A stretch of DNA of 32,053 nucleotides from Tritonibacter horizontis. GTDB taxonomy: Bacteria > Pseudomonadota > Alphaproteobacteria > Rhodobacterales > Rhodobacteraceae. The position numbers and the translations under genes are program-made. Under the pieces are notes generated by a model, which was not told the DNA's origin, did no database searches, and worked only from the letters and a program-made list of their open reading frames with translations. Of this stretch, positions 7,750 to 14,761 are shown in pieces. Where the stretch lies: contig NZ_LPUY01000073.1 of the NCBI RefSeq assembly GCF_001518015.1, forward strand, positions 1 to 32,053, written 5' to 3'. Each line of letters begins with the position of its first letter. Position 1 is the stretch's first letter.

Positions 7750-9186
7750 ATGGCAAAAGTTAAAAACCCGGTTCTGTTTTCTAAGCACTTTGGAGTTGAT
7801 CCTGCATTGTTGGATGCAGCGGATTTGATTGATCCATTTCTTAATGTGGATACCCAACTTTTCATCGACCCAGTTCTCTTGGAGAAATCTTCCAATCAGA
7901 GAATCCGAGTTGATGGCATTCGAACGTTCCGGCAACATTTTCAGAACTTTATCAGGCTACTCGCAATTTCCCGCAGTAAGGGTGATGCAGCATGGCGAGC
8001 CGCTGAAAAACTACTGGATCTTCACGAGCCTGCGGAAAATGGCCTTGGATACGGTGGAAGTGGTCGCTCTGGCAGTTCTCGTCCAGATCACATTCGGGAT
8101 GCGATGATGAGTACCGCGCAAGAGATCGTCGAGTTGGGAGCCGACGACCCTGAGATGATCTCTTTAATGGGTTTTTTTGAAGATGAAGTTGGACCAGATA
8201 CGATTAGTGACTTCACGACTCGCGTAATTCTTCATGATCTGGCAAAAATCACGCAAGATTTCTGTGAAGCAAACGGTATTCCTGTTTCCAAAGATGATCG
8301 GATTGAAGGTGTATTGTTGCCCCGTTTTGTAGACTCTCGAAGCGGCACTATGAAATCTACAGTTCTAGTTCCGACAGATATTGTGCGCGACCTACCAGTC
8401 GCAACGGATTGGTCGGATATCGAAGCCGCTGCATTCCAGAACACCCAAATTAGAGATCGAGTGAACGTCTTCTTAGGAAATATCGCAAAACCGACAGTGG
8501 CTGACAGGAAGGCAGCTTTGAGACGGGCAGCAATGGATTCCGCACAGAGTTTCGATCAGTTTCTCGCTACGGTTAAAGAGCATACCAGTCACTATGATAA
8601 GAGCCTTGATGCGCTCGGTTACTACAAGCTCAAATGGCTTTTTGGGCAAGACCCTTCTGGACTACAAGTGCCTGCTTCATATGCGTTGCACACCGGTCCG
8701 GAAGAGTTGAAGAAGCTGGTACACGATACACTGAGTATGTTTAAGCACCATGTTGAAAACGGCAATCTTTGGGAAGAATTGTGGGTTGATGGTAAACCCA
8801 AAAAGGAACGCGCGGCCCAGCTAATCTATTATGCTTTAGCCGACAGTTTTTGTATTGCCAACAATGTGGATATTTCACCAGAGGCGAACATGGGCGGTGG
8901 GCCAATCGACTTTAAGTTTTCCAGCGGTTATCGAGCGAGAGTATTAGTTGAAATGAAAAGATCGAGTGGAACCGTTCGTCATGGATACGAACGTCAACTC
9001 GAAATATACAAAGACGCTTCGCGAACCCAAATCGGGATTTTTGTGGTTATGGACTTTGGTGATGTGGGTAAAAAACTTAACCAAATCAAAGCCATACGCA
9101 ACGCGCGAATTTCGGCTGGTGAAGATGCTTCAGATATTGTGGTGATAGATGCGACACCAAAAGCATCAGCAAGTAAAAGAAAATAG
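7750..9186 (+). CDS. PD-(D/E)XK nuclease-fold protein, candidate anti-phage cargo
   Basis: This 478-aa soluble protein has a C-terminal nuclease-like signature: D387 in GGPIDFKF, E401-x-K403 in VLVEMK, and Q416 in YERQLEIY four residues before Y420, the usual order D, ExK, QxxxY of PD-(D/E)XK enzymes. The N-terminal 350 residues match no family I recognise. It is clearly AT-richer than the terminase genes downstream and is transcribed against them, both signs of a separately acquired cargo gene. It occupies the place between the left att site and terminase where morphogenesis genes might be expected. DNA cleavage or degradation during phage infection is a reasonable inference, but catalytic activity and target are unproven. 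The ATG at 7750 gives MAKVKNPVLF; no strong ribosome site is visible. Confidence 0.75.
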   Translation: MAKVKNPVLFSKHFGVDPALLDAADLIDPFLNVDTQLFIDPVLLEKSSNQRIRVDGIRTFRQHFQNFIRLLAISRSKGDAAWRAAEKLLDLHEPAENGLGYGGSGRSGSSRPDHIRDAMMSTAQEIVELGADDPEMISLMGFFEDEVGPDTISDFTTRVILHDLAKITQDFCEANGIPVSKDDRIEGVLLPRFVDSRSGTMKSTVLVPTDIVRDLPVATDWSDIEAAAFQNTQIRDRVNVFLGNIAKPTVADRKAALRRAAMDSAQSFDQFLATVKEHTSHYDKSLDALGYYKLKWLFGQDPSGLQVPASYALHTGPEELKKLVHDTLSMFKHHVENGNLWEELWVDGKPKKERAAQLIYYALADSFCIANNVDISPEANMGGGPIDFKFSSGYRARVLVEMKRSSGTVRHGYERQLEIYKDASRTQIGIFVVMDFGDVGKKLNQIKAIRNARISAGEDASDIVVIDATPKASASKRK

Positions 9187-9210
9187 CCGAGTGTTCAAAT
9201 TAAAGGCCGT

Positions 9211-9924
9211 CTACCAGTAGCCCTTGAGCGGCACTTCCCCGATGTGCGTACCAACTGACCGATGATCAGACAGCCAGAGTGCCAGCGAGGCGGAAACGGC
9301 GAGGTCCGCGTGGCCGAACTTTGTGCCACCTTCGATCCGCACACGCCCGGTCGATCCCACATCGGCCTCGAAGCTCTCAAGCTCCTGCCGCATTAGGTCG
9401 CGGGCCTCGAAGTTGCCGATAGACAGGTCGCCCGTGTGGATAGCCGAGTTCAGCGCCGACAAGAGCCGGGTGCGGCCTACGTTGTTGAAGGTGCGTCCGC
9501 GCTCCTTTGATTCCGTCTCGTTTTCACCGGCCACCATCTGAACGCGGGTGTGCTGGACCGACTTGGTATCCAGCAGGTCGCAGAAGGCCCGCCCCACGCC
9601 GGAGGAGTCCACGACGAGATAGGAGCGGCCCGCGATGGACGGGTCCATCATCAGGTTCCGGGTCACAATTGCGAGGTCTGCGTAGGACATGGCGGGCAGA
9701 TGATCAGCCCGGACGATCTCGCGGCGACGCTTCGTTAGTTCCTGCCGCCCGTTTTTGTTATAGAACGGCACCCGCTCATCGAGCAGAATTGAATAGGCGT
9801 TGCGGTCCTGAGCCTGTGCGATATCGAGGCCCACGAGGAAGCGGCGATAGCCCTTGACGACTTCAACCGCCGGGTCTGCGTTCGGCAGGATCAAGTCCTC
9901 GCCCTTTTCAATCAAGCCCTGCAT
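9211..9924 (-). CDS. Terminase large subunit, nuclease part (separate gene)
   Basis: This 237-aa protein matches the RNase H-like nuclease half of phage large terminases: first acidic motif with D34 in FLVGLDIAQAQD, second with D106 in YLVVDSSGVGR, and third with H205 and D207 in KFGHADLAVSASLALWL. It would cut concatemeric DNA during packaging. It overlaps the ATPase gene by 17 bases in another frame and has its own AGGAG seven bases before ATG 9924, so it seems to be made as a separate polypeptide by translational coupling. A one-base frameshift of an ancestral single gene is the alternative. It is the last gene of the leftward packaging operon. Confidence 0.85.
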   Translation of the reverse strand: MQGLIEKGEDLILPNADPAVEVVKGYRRFLVGLDIAQAQDRNAYSILLDERVPFYNKNGRQELTKRRREIVRADHLPAMSYADLAIVTRNLMMDPSIAGRSYLVVDSSGVGRAFCDLLDTKSVQHTRVQMVAGENETESKERGRTFNNVGRTRLLSALNSAIHTGDLSIGNFEARDLMRQELESFEADVGSTGRVRIEGGTKFGHADLAVSASLALWLSDHRSVGTHIGEVPLKGYW

Positions 9925-10702
9925 ATAGGTCTCCTAATCTCAATTGGGGTGTGTCGGTGAAAGCTGCGGCGATGGCCGCTGAGTCGAAAAACTGCTGTCC
10001 CCGGCCCATCCAGTTCAGGCCGTGTTCCACGTCGAACTCGAACTTGGACAGCACCTTTCGCTGGCGGGCGACCAGCTTCGCCATGCGCGGCAGATCGAGG
10101 GAGCAGGCTCGGATGCGTTCGACTTCGGGATACATCTCCCAATCGCTCCACATCTCATAGGCCTTGCCCGACTTACCGCCCGGTGTGGTGATCAGGATCG
10201 TCTTGGCGTTGTCTTCGGCAATCGAAAGCGTCGAGCCGAAAACATCATCAGGGATGAACGCGGCCTCGTCATAGATCAGCAGCCCGTCTTTGACCCCATA
10301 GCCACGCGCCTGTTCACCGTTTTGGCCCGCTGGAACGCAGACCACCGACGAACCATTCTTGAGGTGAAGTTCGGTCATCGTGCGCCGCTTAGTTTCAATC
10401 GGCAGCGCCATCTTTTCCCAAGTGAACGCGATCTTGGCGAACAGCAATTGAGACTGCGGCAGCGTCTTTGAAAGGATGATCACCTGATGGTCGGGCTTGG
10501 ACAGTTCCTGGCCTGCCATCACGCCCACGGTGGTCGATTTGCCTATCCTCCGCGACGCCAGCACCATGATGATGTCCGACGCGGAATTCATCAGCGTGCG
10601 CTGCCAATCATCGGGCGGCCCACCCACAACCCGCTCCAGCAGCAGCTCCGGCTTTACCCGCTCGTTGAGCGTGCGGAGGAATAGGCCAAGGTCATTCGAC
10701 AT
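9908..10702 (-). CDS. Terminase large subunit, ATPase part (separate gene)
   Basis: A 264-aa protein with the packaging ATPase signature: adenine-binding DDWQ (W33, Q34), Walker A SRRIGKST (50-57), Walker B LLIYDEAAF with D145-E146, and the coupling motif ITTPGG. It would drive DNA into procapsids through the portal. It stops at residue 264 where complete large terminases continue into a nuclease domain, which here is the next, overlapping gene. Its ATG overlaps the preceding TerS-like gene by 11 bases, so the operon is tightly coupled. The ATPase residues look intact. Confidence 0.9.
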   Translation of the reverse strand: MSNDLGLFLRTLNERVKPELLLERVVGGPPDDWQRTLMNSASDIIMVLASRRIGKSTTVGVMAGQELSKPDHQVIILSKTLPQSQLLFAKIAFTWEKMALPIETKRRTMTELHLKNGSSVVCVPAGQNGEQARGYGVKDGLLIYDEAAFIPDDVFGSTLSIAEDNAKTILITTPGGKSGKAYEMWSDWEMYPEVERIRACSLDLPRMAKLVARQRKVLSKFEFDVEHGLNWMGRGQQFFDSAAIAAAFTDTPQLRLGDLYAGLD

Positions 10703-11303
10703 CGAGCGGAATCCGCCGGTCTGTCACAACCTGATGGAAGGTCTCGAACGCCTCCGGGTGCTTGTGGAACACCACCCACAGCACATCCATCAGCTTTTGC
10801 ACGTCGGGATGCTCGTTCAGGCCCAGCACGATGGTCGTCTTGTCGCGCAGATTGGAATAGACCTTGAGCAGGTTCTCATAGGATTTGTTCTGATCCCGGA
10901 GCAACTGCATCATCGGGGACAGCACATCGAGCAGGTTCTCGCCTTCGACCATATCGTTGAGGGTCCGATAGAGCCGCTTCTGTTCCTTGAGGATACCCTC
11001 AATGCCGCCTTCGATCTTGTCTTGGGCGCTGTTCACTTCCTGATCGAGCGAGGTGGCGTCCAGCTTGTTCGCCTCGACGAGGACGATCTTCTCCACCTCT
11101 GGGGTAATGAAACGCTTGCGAAACCTAGTGAGGCTTTCCAGATCGACGCAGCACCGCTGCGCGATCTCCTTGAACTGGCGGCGGCGCAGCACGCAGTCGA
11201 GGACCACCTCAACAACGTCCGCCCGAGCGCGGATGGTGGAGCGGCGACCGTTGCCCGATTCCACGGGCAACGCGTCCTTGATGCGGTCATAGTTGATGGT
11301 CAT
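10692..11303 (-). CDS. Putative terminase small subunit
   Basis: This 203-aa protein has an N-terminal segment that reads as a helix-turn-helix (RQFKEIAQRCCVDLESLTRF) followed by long helices, the usual plan of small terminases that recognise pac/cos DNA. The assignment rests mainly on position immediately before, and overlapping by 11 bases, the terminase ATPase gene. The start at 11303 is chosen over an in-frame ATG at 11318 because it overlaps the previous stop codon as ATGA. No exact family is recognised, so TerS is probable and not certain. If correct, it decides which DNA is packaged. Confidence 0.65.
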   Translation of the reverse strand: MTINYDRIKDALPVESGNGRRSTIRARADVVEVVLDCVLRRRQFKEIAQRCCVDLESLTRFRKRFITPEVEKIVLVEANKLDATSLDQEVNSAQDKIEGGIEGILKEQKRLYRTLNDMVEGENLLDVLSPMMQLLRDQNKSYENLLKVYSNLRDKTTIVLGLNEHPDVQKLMDVLWVVFHKHPEAFETFHQVVTDRRIPLDVE

Positions 11304-11563
11304 GCAGCGGCCCGCCATCCGCTTGCCGTGCGCCCGGCCAGTTCGACCATGTGCGGGGCCATCCGGCCAATCACGCGCCGCGCGTCCGGCCCATAGATCG
11401 GGTGATCCCCAACGTCGCGGATGAAGTCGGGTTCTTCCGCCGAGAACAGGCAGTCGAGAATGGCGTTGCGGGCAAGGGTCACGTCGAACTCCCGCACCGT
11501 GCGATAGGTGCCCGCCAGAAACTCGCGGGCGGTGGCGTCTGCGGCCTTGGCGAGATCATTCAT
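11300..11563 (-). CDS. Small 87-aa packaging-operon protein
   Basis: The protein starts MNDLAKAADATAREFLAG and has a middle stretch DCLFSAEEPDFIRDVGDH. It sits between the coiled-coil protein and the TerS-like gene, overlapping the former by eight bases (ATGAATGA) and the latter by four. That coupling makes it almost certainly translated and linked to packaging or head assembly. No family is recognised. An upstream extension to 11635 is less likely because it would overlap the previous gene deeply. Confidence 0.7.
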   Translation of the reverse strand: MNDLAKAADATAREFLAGTYRTVREFDVTLARNAILDCLFSAEEPDFIRDVGDHPIYGPDARRVIGRMAPHMVELAGRTASGWRAAA

Positions 11564-11936
11564 CGGACACGATCTCCAAGGTCGTACCGGTATTCTCAGC
11601 CTGCGCCTTCGCGCGGCGATAGAGTGCGGCGTCACGGGCCTGCACGCGGGTCAGACGGATCGGTTCGGGCGACAGCGCATCCTTGATCGACGCCGGGTCG
11701 CCTTTGCGTTCGAGCAGGGTCTTGAGTTGCCCAGCCTCGGCCTGCTCCTTCGCGGCGGCTTCCGCTGCGGCCCGCTTCTGATCCTTGATCTCGTCGAGCA
11801 CCTTTTCGGCATTGGATTTCAGGACGCCGATCTGATCTTCGATCTGCTTCGAGACTTGTTCCGTCAGCGCTTCAAGAAGCTTGGGCGTTGCCTTCTCGAT
11901 GAACTGCTCCATCAGCTTGTCGTTGTCCTCGGACAT
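11556..11936 (-). CDS. Coiled-coil protein of the packaging operon, scaffold-like
   Basis: This 126-aa protein starts MSEDNDKLMEQFIEKA and is rich in charged heptads and alanine (for example IKDQKRAAAEAAAKEQAEAG), so it is probably one long helix. The shape recalls phage scaffold or head-accessory proteins, but there is no capsid gene beside it and no family match. The start at 11936 has AAGGAG six bases upstream; a GTG at 11951 would overlap that ribosome site. It is the first gene of the run that ends with terminase, with a hairpin just upstream. Confidence 0.7.
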   Translation of the reverse strand: MSEDNDKLMEQFIEKATPKLLEALTEQVSKQIEDQIGVLKSNAEKVLDEIKDQKRAAAEAAAKEQAEAGQLKTLLERKGDPASIKDALSPEPIRLTRVQARDAALYRRAKAQAENTGTTLEIVSDE

Positions 11937-11964
11937 GTGCATCTCCTTCACGTTCGCACAAAAA

Positions 11965-11992
11965 GAAAGGCAGACCCGGAAGCCCGCCTTTC
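11965..11992 (-). terminator. Terminator or attenuator before the packaging run
   Basis: A GAAAGGC/GCCTTTC stem with a 14-base loop is followed on the minus strand by TTTCTTTTTG. It lies after the lipoprotein gene and about 30 bases before the first gene of the TerS-TerL run, so it may end lipoprotein transcription and limit read-through from the portal operon. Confidence 0.6.
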
Positions 11993-12211
11993 TCCTGAAC
12001 GTGAAGATCTGCGCGACGCCCGGTCTGCACGATCACAATAAATGCCTGTTAACGCTCAACAAACCGGAGAAGAAGGTCTTTCCGCTAAGCTGCGGCCGAG
12101 ACATAGGTGTGGCGTTTTTCGTTTCTGACGACTTCACCTTTTTGCATCACAGGGGGAAAGCTCTTTGGATCATTGCGTCACCCAGCTTACGGACGCTTCA
12201 CATAACGCAAA

Positions 12212-12784
12212 TCAGTCTCGCCGCTTCAGACCACTTTTTGCAAGCAACTCATCGACAGGCATAGAACGGCGAATAACCGCTTCATAAGTCGAAGCTTCCG
12301 GCCTATTCAGTGCCCGATACAGTACCCAATCGCCAACTATCTGAGCTTGTTGCTCACATCGATAACTTGTTAAACTCTTGGAAGCACTTAACGGAGTCGG
12401 GTAGACATAAACTGTGTCTCCAAATTCAGAATGCTCGCGTGCTAGCTCTGACACTGTGCATTTTGGCGTTTTTCCGCTATTATATTGCCAAATGTGGGTT
12501 ACTTCGTGCGCCAACAAAACCAAATCCTCGATGAAAGTGACATCATCGTCAGGAACAAAATTTTCCCTATAGGTATTACTGTTGTAGTGAATTTTGTTCC
12601 CAAGAGCCACGGCTCCGTCGTTAGGTCTTGCGTCAGCTAAGCCGCCTTTTACGATAAGAATATCGTCAAATTGCACGTTGTTGCCATGCACCGTTCCCAA
12701 GAATGCCGCTTCAGAGCCGGTTAGCGGTCGCTCGGTGCAACCAAATAGGAGAAATGGCAAAATTGCCAGCGGTAGAAACCTCAT
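12212..12784 (-). CDS. Lipoprotein with an HExxH motif (moron gene)
   Basis: A 190-aa predicted lipoprotein: the signal ends in a lipobox LLFGC with C16, and the mature part carries HEVTHIWQ (H93, E94, H97), a zinc-metallopeptidase-type motif. The surrounding pattern (LTGSEAAFLGTVHGN and the later HEVTHIWQY) resembles the DUF4157-like proteins annotated as vgr-related in Rhodobacteraceae, where the motif may be structural; that comparison is from memory. It breaks the portal-to-terminase order, is AT-richer than its neighbours, and has its own promoter and a terminator beyond it, all typical of a lysogenic conversion gene. A cell-envelope role such as superinfection exclusion is speculation. 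AAGGAG precedes the start. Confidence 0.75.
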   Translation of the reverse strand: MRFLPLAILPFLLFGCTERPLTGSEAAFLGTVHGNNVQFDDILIVKGGLADARPNDGAVALGNKIHYNSNTYRENFVPDDDVTFIEDLVLLAHEVTHIWQYNSGKTPKCTVSELAREHSEFGDTVYVYPTPLSASKSLTSYRCEQQAQIVGDWVLYRALNRPEASTYEAVIRRSMPVDELLAKSGLKRRD

Positions 12785-12826
12785 AGTGGTAACTCCTTGC
12801 TCAAACGACTTTCTGTTGTTCCCAGA

Positions 12827-12855
12827 ACTATGCGGCGTACTGGTCGGTATGTCAA
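12827..12855 (-). promoter_or_regulatory. Sigma70-like promoter for the lipoprotein gene
   Basis: On the minus strand TTGACA (12855-12850) and CATAGT (12832-12827) are spaced by 17 bases, about 43 bases before the start codon. The perfect -35 box and good spacing suggest constitutive expression in the lysogen. Confidence 0.6.
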
Positions 12856-12905
12856 AGAATACGGAAGGATGTGGATGGTCCTTTGTGATTTCAGCCCAAA
12901 AGGCG

Positions 12906-14252
12906 TCATAGTTCGCGCGTGCCGATGATGGGGGATATGTCGCCCCCGTCCTCGTCGATCATGTCCCGCTCGTCCTCCCATGACCGATCCGCACGAACGA
13001 TCTCGCCCTTTTGCAGGTTCTCGTGCAACGTCGCGCGGCTGATCACGCCGGACAGATACAGCTTCATCTGCTGTTCGATCATCTTCGGTTCCATCGCGCT
13101 TTCGATAAAGTCACGGGACAGCGACACGGACGCCGCGTCAGGATCGTCACCAACCCATTCAGCAGCAAGGCGCAGCAGGCGGTTCAGGCCAGCCTCGACC
13201 GAGACAACGACGCCATGCAGCAGCGCCAATTCTGACCGGGTGCGCTGCGTCGCTGTGCCAAGCGTTTCGTTGCGGTTGACGGTCGAAGACAGCATCCGCG
13301 CGCCGAGCGAGATCATCGTCTCGGATTTCTCCTCCATGATCTCTTTCATCGCGGCGACACCGGCCCCCGTGAATTCCAGCATCCCGACTTCCGTGCCTTC
13401 GGGCAGCGTCCAGACAGCGCCGGAGCCGATCTGTGTCGGCACCTTGTTCGCCGGGATCGACCCAGCCACCCAAGGCGTCGGGCTGGCCGTCAGGAAGATT
13501 GCGTGTTCCCGGTCGGCGCTGTTCTTGAAGTGTGAAATAGCGACCTTGCACAGAGACAGGAACGGCGGGCTGACATGCTCCGGGCGCAGGCCTTCATGGC
13601 TGACCATCAGGAACGGGATGTAGTCGAGCGGCTTGCCGTTGATCGTCGGGATATGGTTCTCCCCCACATCGACGCGGGTTTTGTGCTGGTCCCGTATGAA
13701 GCGCCGGAACTGATAGACGCCCGCCTCAAGGATCAACTCGTAGGTGACGTCTGAATCTTCCCACTGTTCATCTGAGGCCAGATGCACACGGGTCAGCACC
13801 TTCCGCCCATCAACGAAGCCCGTAGAGAAGTCTTCGATGGTTTCGGCTTGGAAGGTCGAGATGTGCGGCACGGCGTTCGCGCTTGCGCCATCTGCCGGGA
13901 AGTCGAGCAGGATGCCGAAACGCCCCATCGTTGCGACCTCGCGCACCATGTCCTCCACCAGAACCTGCATCGGCGCATTTTCATAGGTCGCGTTCAGGCG
14001 CATCGGTTCGAGGCGCGGCGGCAGCTTGATCACGGGGTCTTTGCGCAGCGCCAGCCCGACGAGCGCGCGGAGTGTCATTTCCGGTGCGCCGTAGAAGCAA
14101 GCCCGGTCGAGATAGTGGGTGTAGTTCTGCGCCGACATGCCCTCAGGCTTCGGGACATACAGTTGCCCCTGATCCTTCACGGCGTCCTCGCCATCGAGGC
14201 AGTCGCGGATAAGGTGATATTGCGCTTGCAGTCGGTCCCAGTGCTTGCTCAT
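12906..14252 (-). CDS. Phage portal protein (DUF4055-like)
   Basis: This 448-aa protein resembles the DUF4055 family of portal-type head proteins: an N-terminal part with YTHYLDRACFYGAPEMT, a central TPWVAGSIPANKVPTQIGSG and VGMLEFTGAGVAAMKEIMEE, and helical LGARMLSSTVNRNETLGTAT. The length is in the usual portal range. A portal forms the ring through which terminase pumps DNA, so it belongs functionally with the genes at 9211-11303. It overlaps the 90-aa gene by ATGA at its start. The portal before terminase order is the reverse of most tailed phages. The protein appears complete. I am confident of a portal-like identity, less of the exact family. Confidence 0.8.
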   Translation of the reverse strand: MSKHWDRLQAQYHLIRDCLDGEDAVKDQGQLYVPKPEGMSAQNYTHYLDRACFYGAPEMTLRALVGLALRKDPVIKLPPRLEPMRLNATYENAPMQVLVEDMVREVATMGRFGILLDFPADGASANAVPHISTFQAETIEDFSTGFVDGRKVLTRVHLASDEQWEDSDVTYELILEAGVYQFRRFIRDQHKTRVDVGENHIPTINGKPLDYIPFLMVSHEGLRPEHVSPPFLSLCKVAISHFKNSADREHAIFLTASPTPWVAGSIPANKVPTQIGSGAVWTLPEGTEVGMLEFTGAGVAAMKEIMEEKSETMISLGARMLSSTVNRNETLGTATQRTRSELALLHGVVVSVEAGLNRLLRLAAEWVGDDPDAASVSLSRDFIESAMEPKMIEQQMKLYLSGVISRATLHENLQKGEIVRADRSWEDERDMIDEDGGDISPIIGTREL

Positions 14253-14521
14253 TCCGCGGCCTCAAGCACGAGGGCAAGCAGGTGCCGATAAGGCAGTTCG
14301 AAACGACCAGTGCCTGCATGGATGCGAAGACCGTCGCGGCTGCGGTCGATCATGACGGCATCGACCATCACGTCGCGCTGTTCCGGGTTGAGCAGCAATT
14401 CGCGGAGGCCGGATTGCAGAGCCTGCTTCGAGATCGGGATGGAAAAGGCGGTCGATGAAGAAACGGTTTTCTGGGCGAGCGTGCAGGCCGCATCGCCGTC
14501 CGCGGTGAAAGTGATTTGCAT
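14249..14521 (-). CDS. Hypothetical 90-aa protein before the portal gene
   Basis: The protein starts MQITFTADGDAACTLAQKTV and ends LPYRHLLALVLEAAE. It overlaps the portal gene by four bases, so the two are translationally coupled. It is the first gene of the leftward late operon; its promoter must lie in 14522-14761, opposite that of the ATPase gene. No family is recognised. An alternative start at 14537 in another frame gives no better protein. Confidence 0.65.
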   Translation of the reverse strand: MQITFTADGDAACTLAQKTVSSSTAFSIPISKQALQSGLRELLLNPEQRDVMVDAVMIDRSRDGLRIHAGTGRFELPYRHLLALVLEAAE

Positions 14522-14543
14522 GTGCTGATGCTTTCATTGTGGG

Positions 14544-14588
14544 TGAACGGCCATCCGAAAGGAACGTCGCGCGAAAGATGGCCGTTCA
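14544..14588. repeat. 12-bp perfect inverted repeat in the divergent promoter region
   Basis: TGAACGGCCATC (14544-14555) and its exact reverse complement (14577-14588) are separated by 21 bases. It lies just upstream of the late operon start and 170 bases before the ATPase gene. No T-run follows on either strand, so an operator or leader hairpin is more likely than a terminator. Confidence 0.6.
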
Positions 14589-14761
14589 GGAGAGCCAAGC
14601 CGCGCATGTCGAATGTGGACGGACGCCACCGGGGCGCTCAACTCAGGAATAAGGTGTTGATCAGTGTTATCGTTATCGAAAGCAGGTGGTTCAACGCCAC
14701 TGGCAACCTAGGGAAAAGAGTTTAGACTACATCTCGGTAGGCAAGTGAGGACGGGCGACTC

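Noticed and set aside
11881-12264. Plus-strand open frame of about 127 codons over the gap between the lipoprotein and coiled-coil genes
   Set aside because: No ribosome site or recognisable domain, and it overlaps two better-supported minus-strand genes and a terminator.
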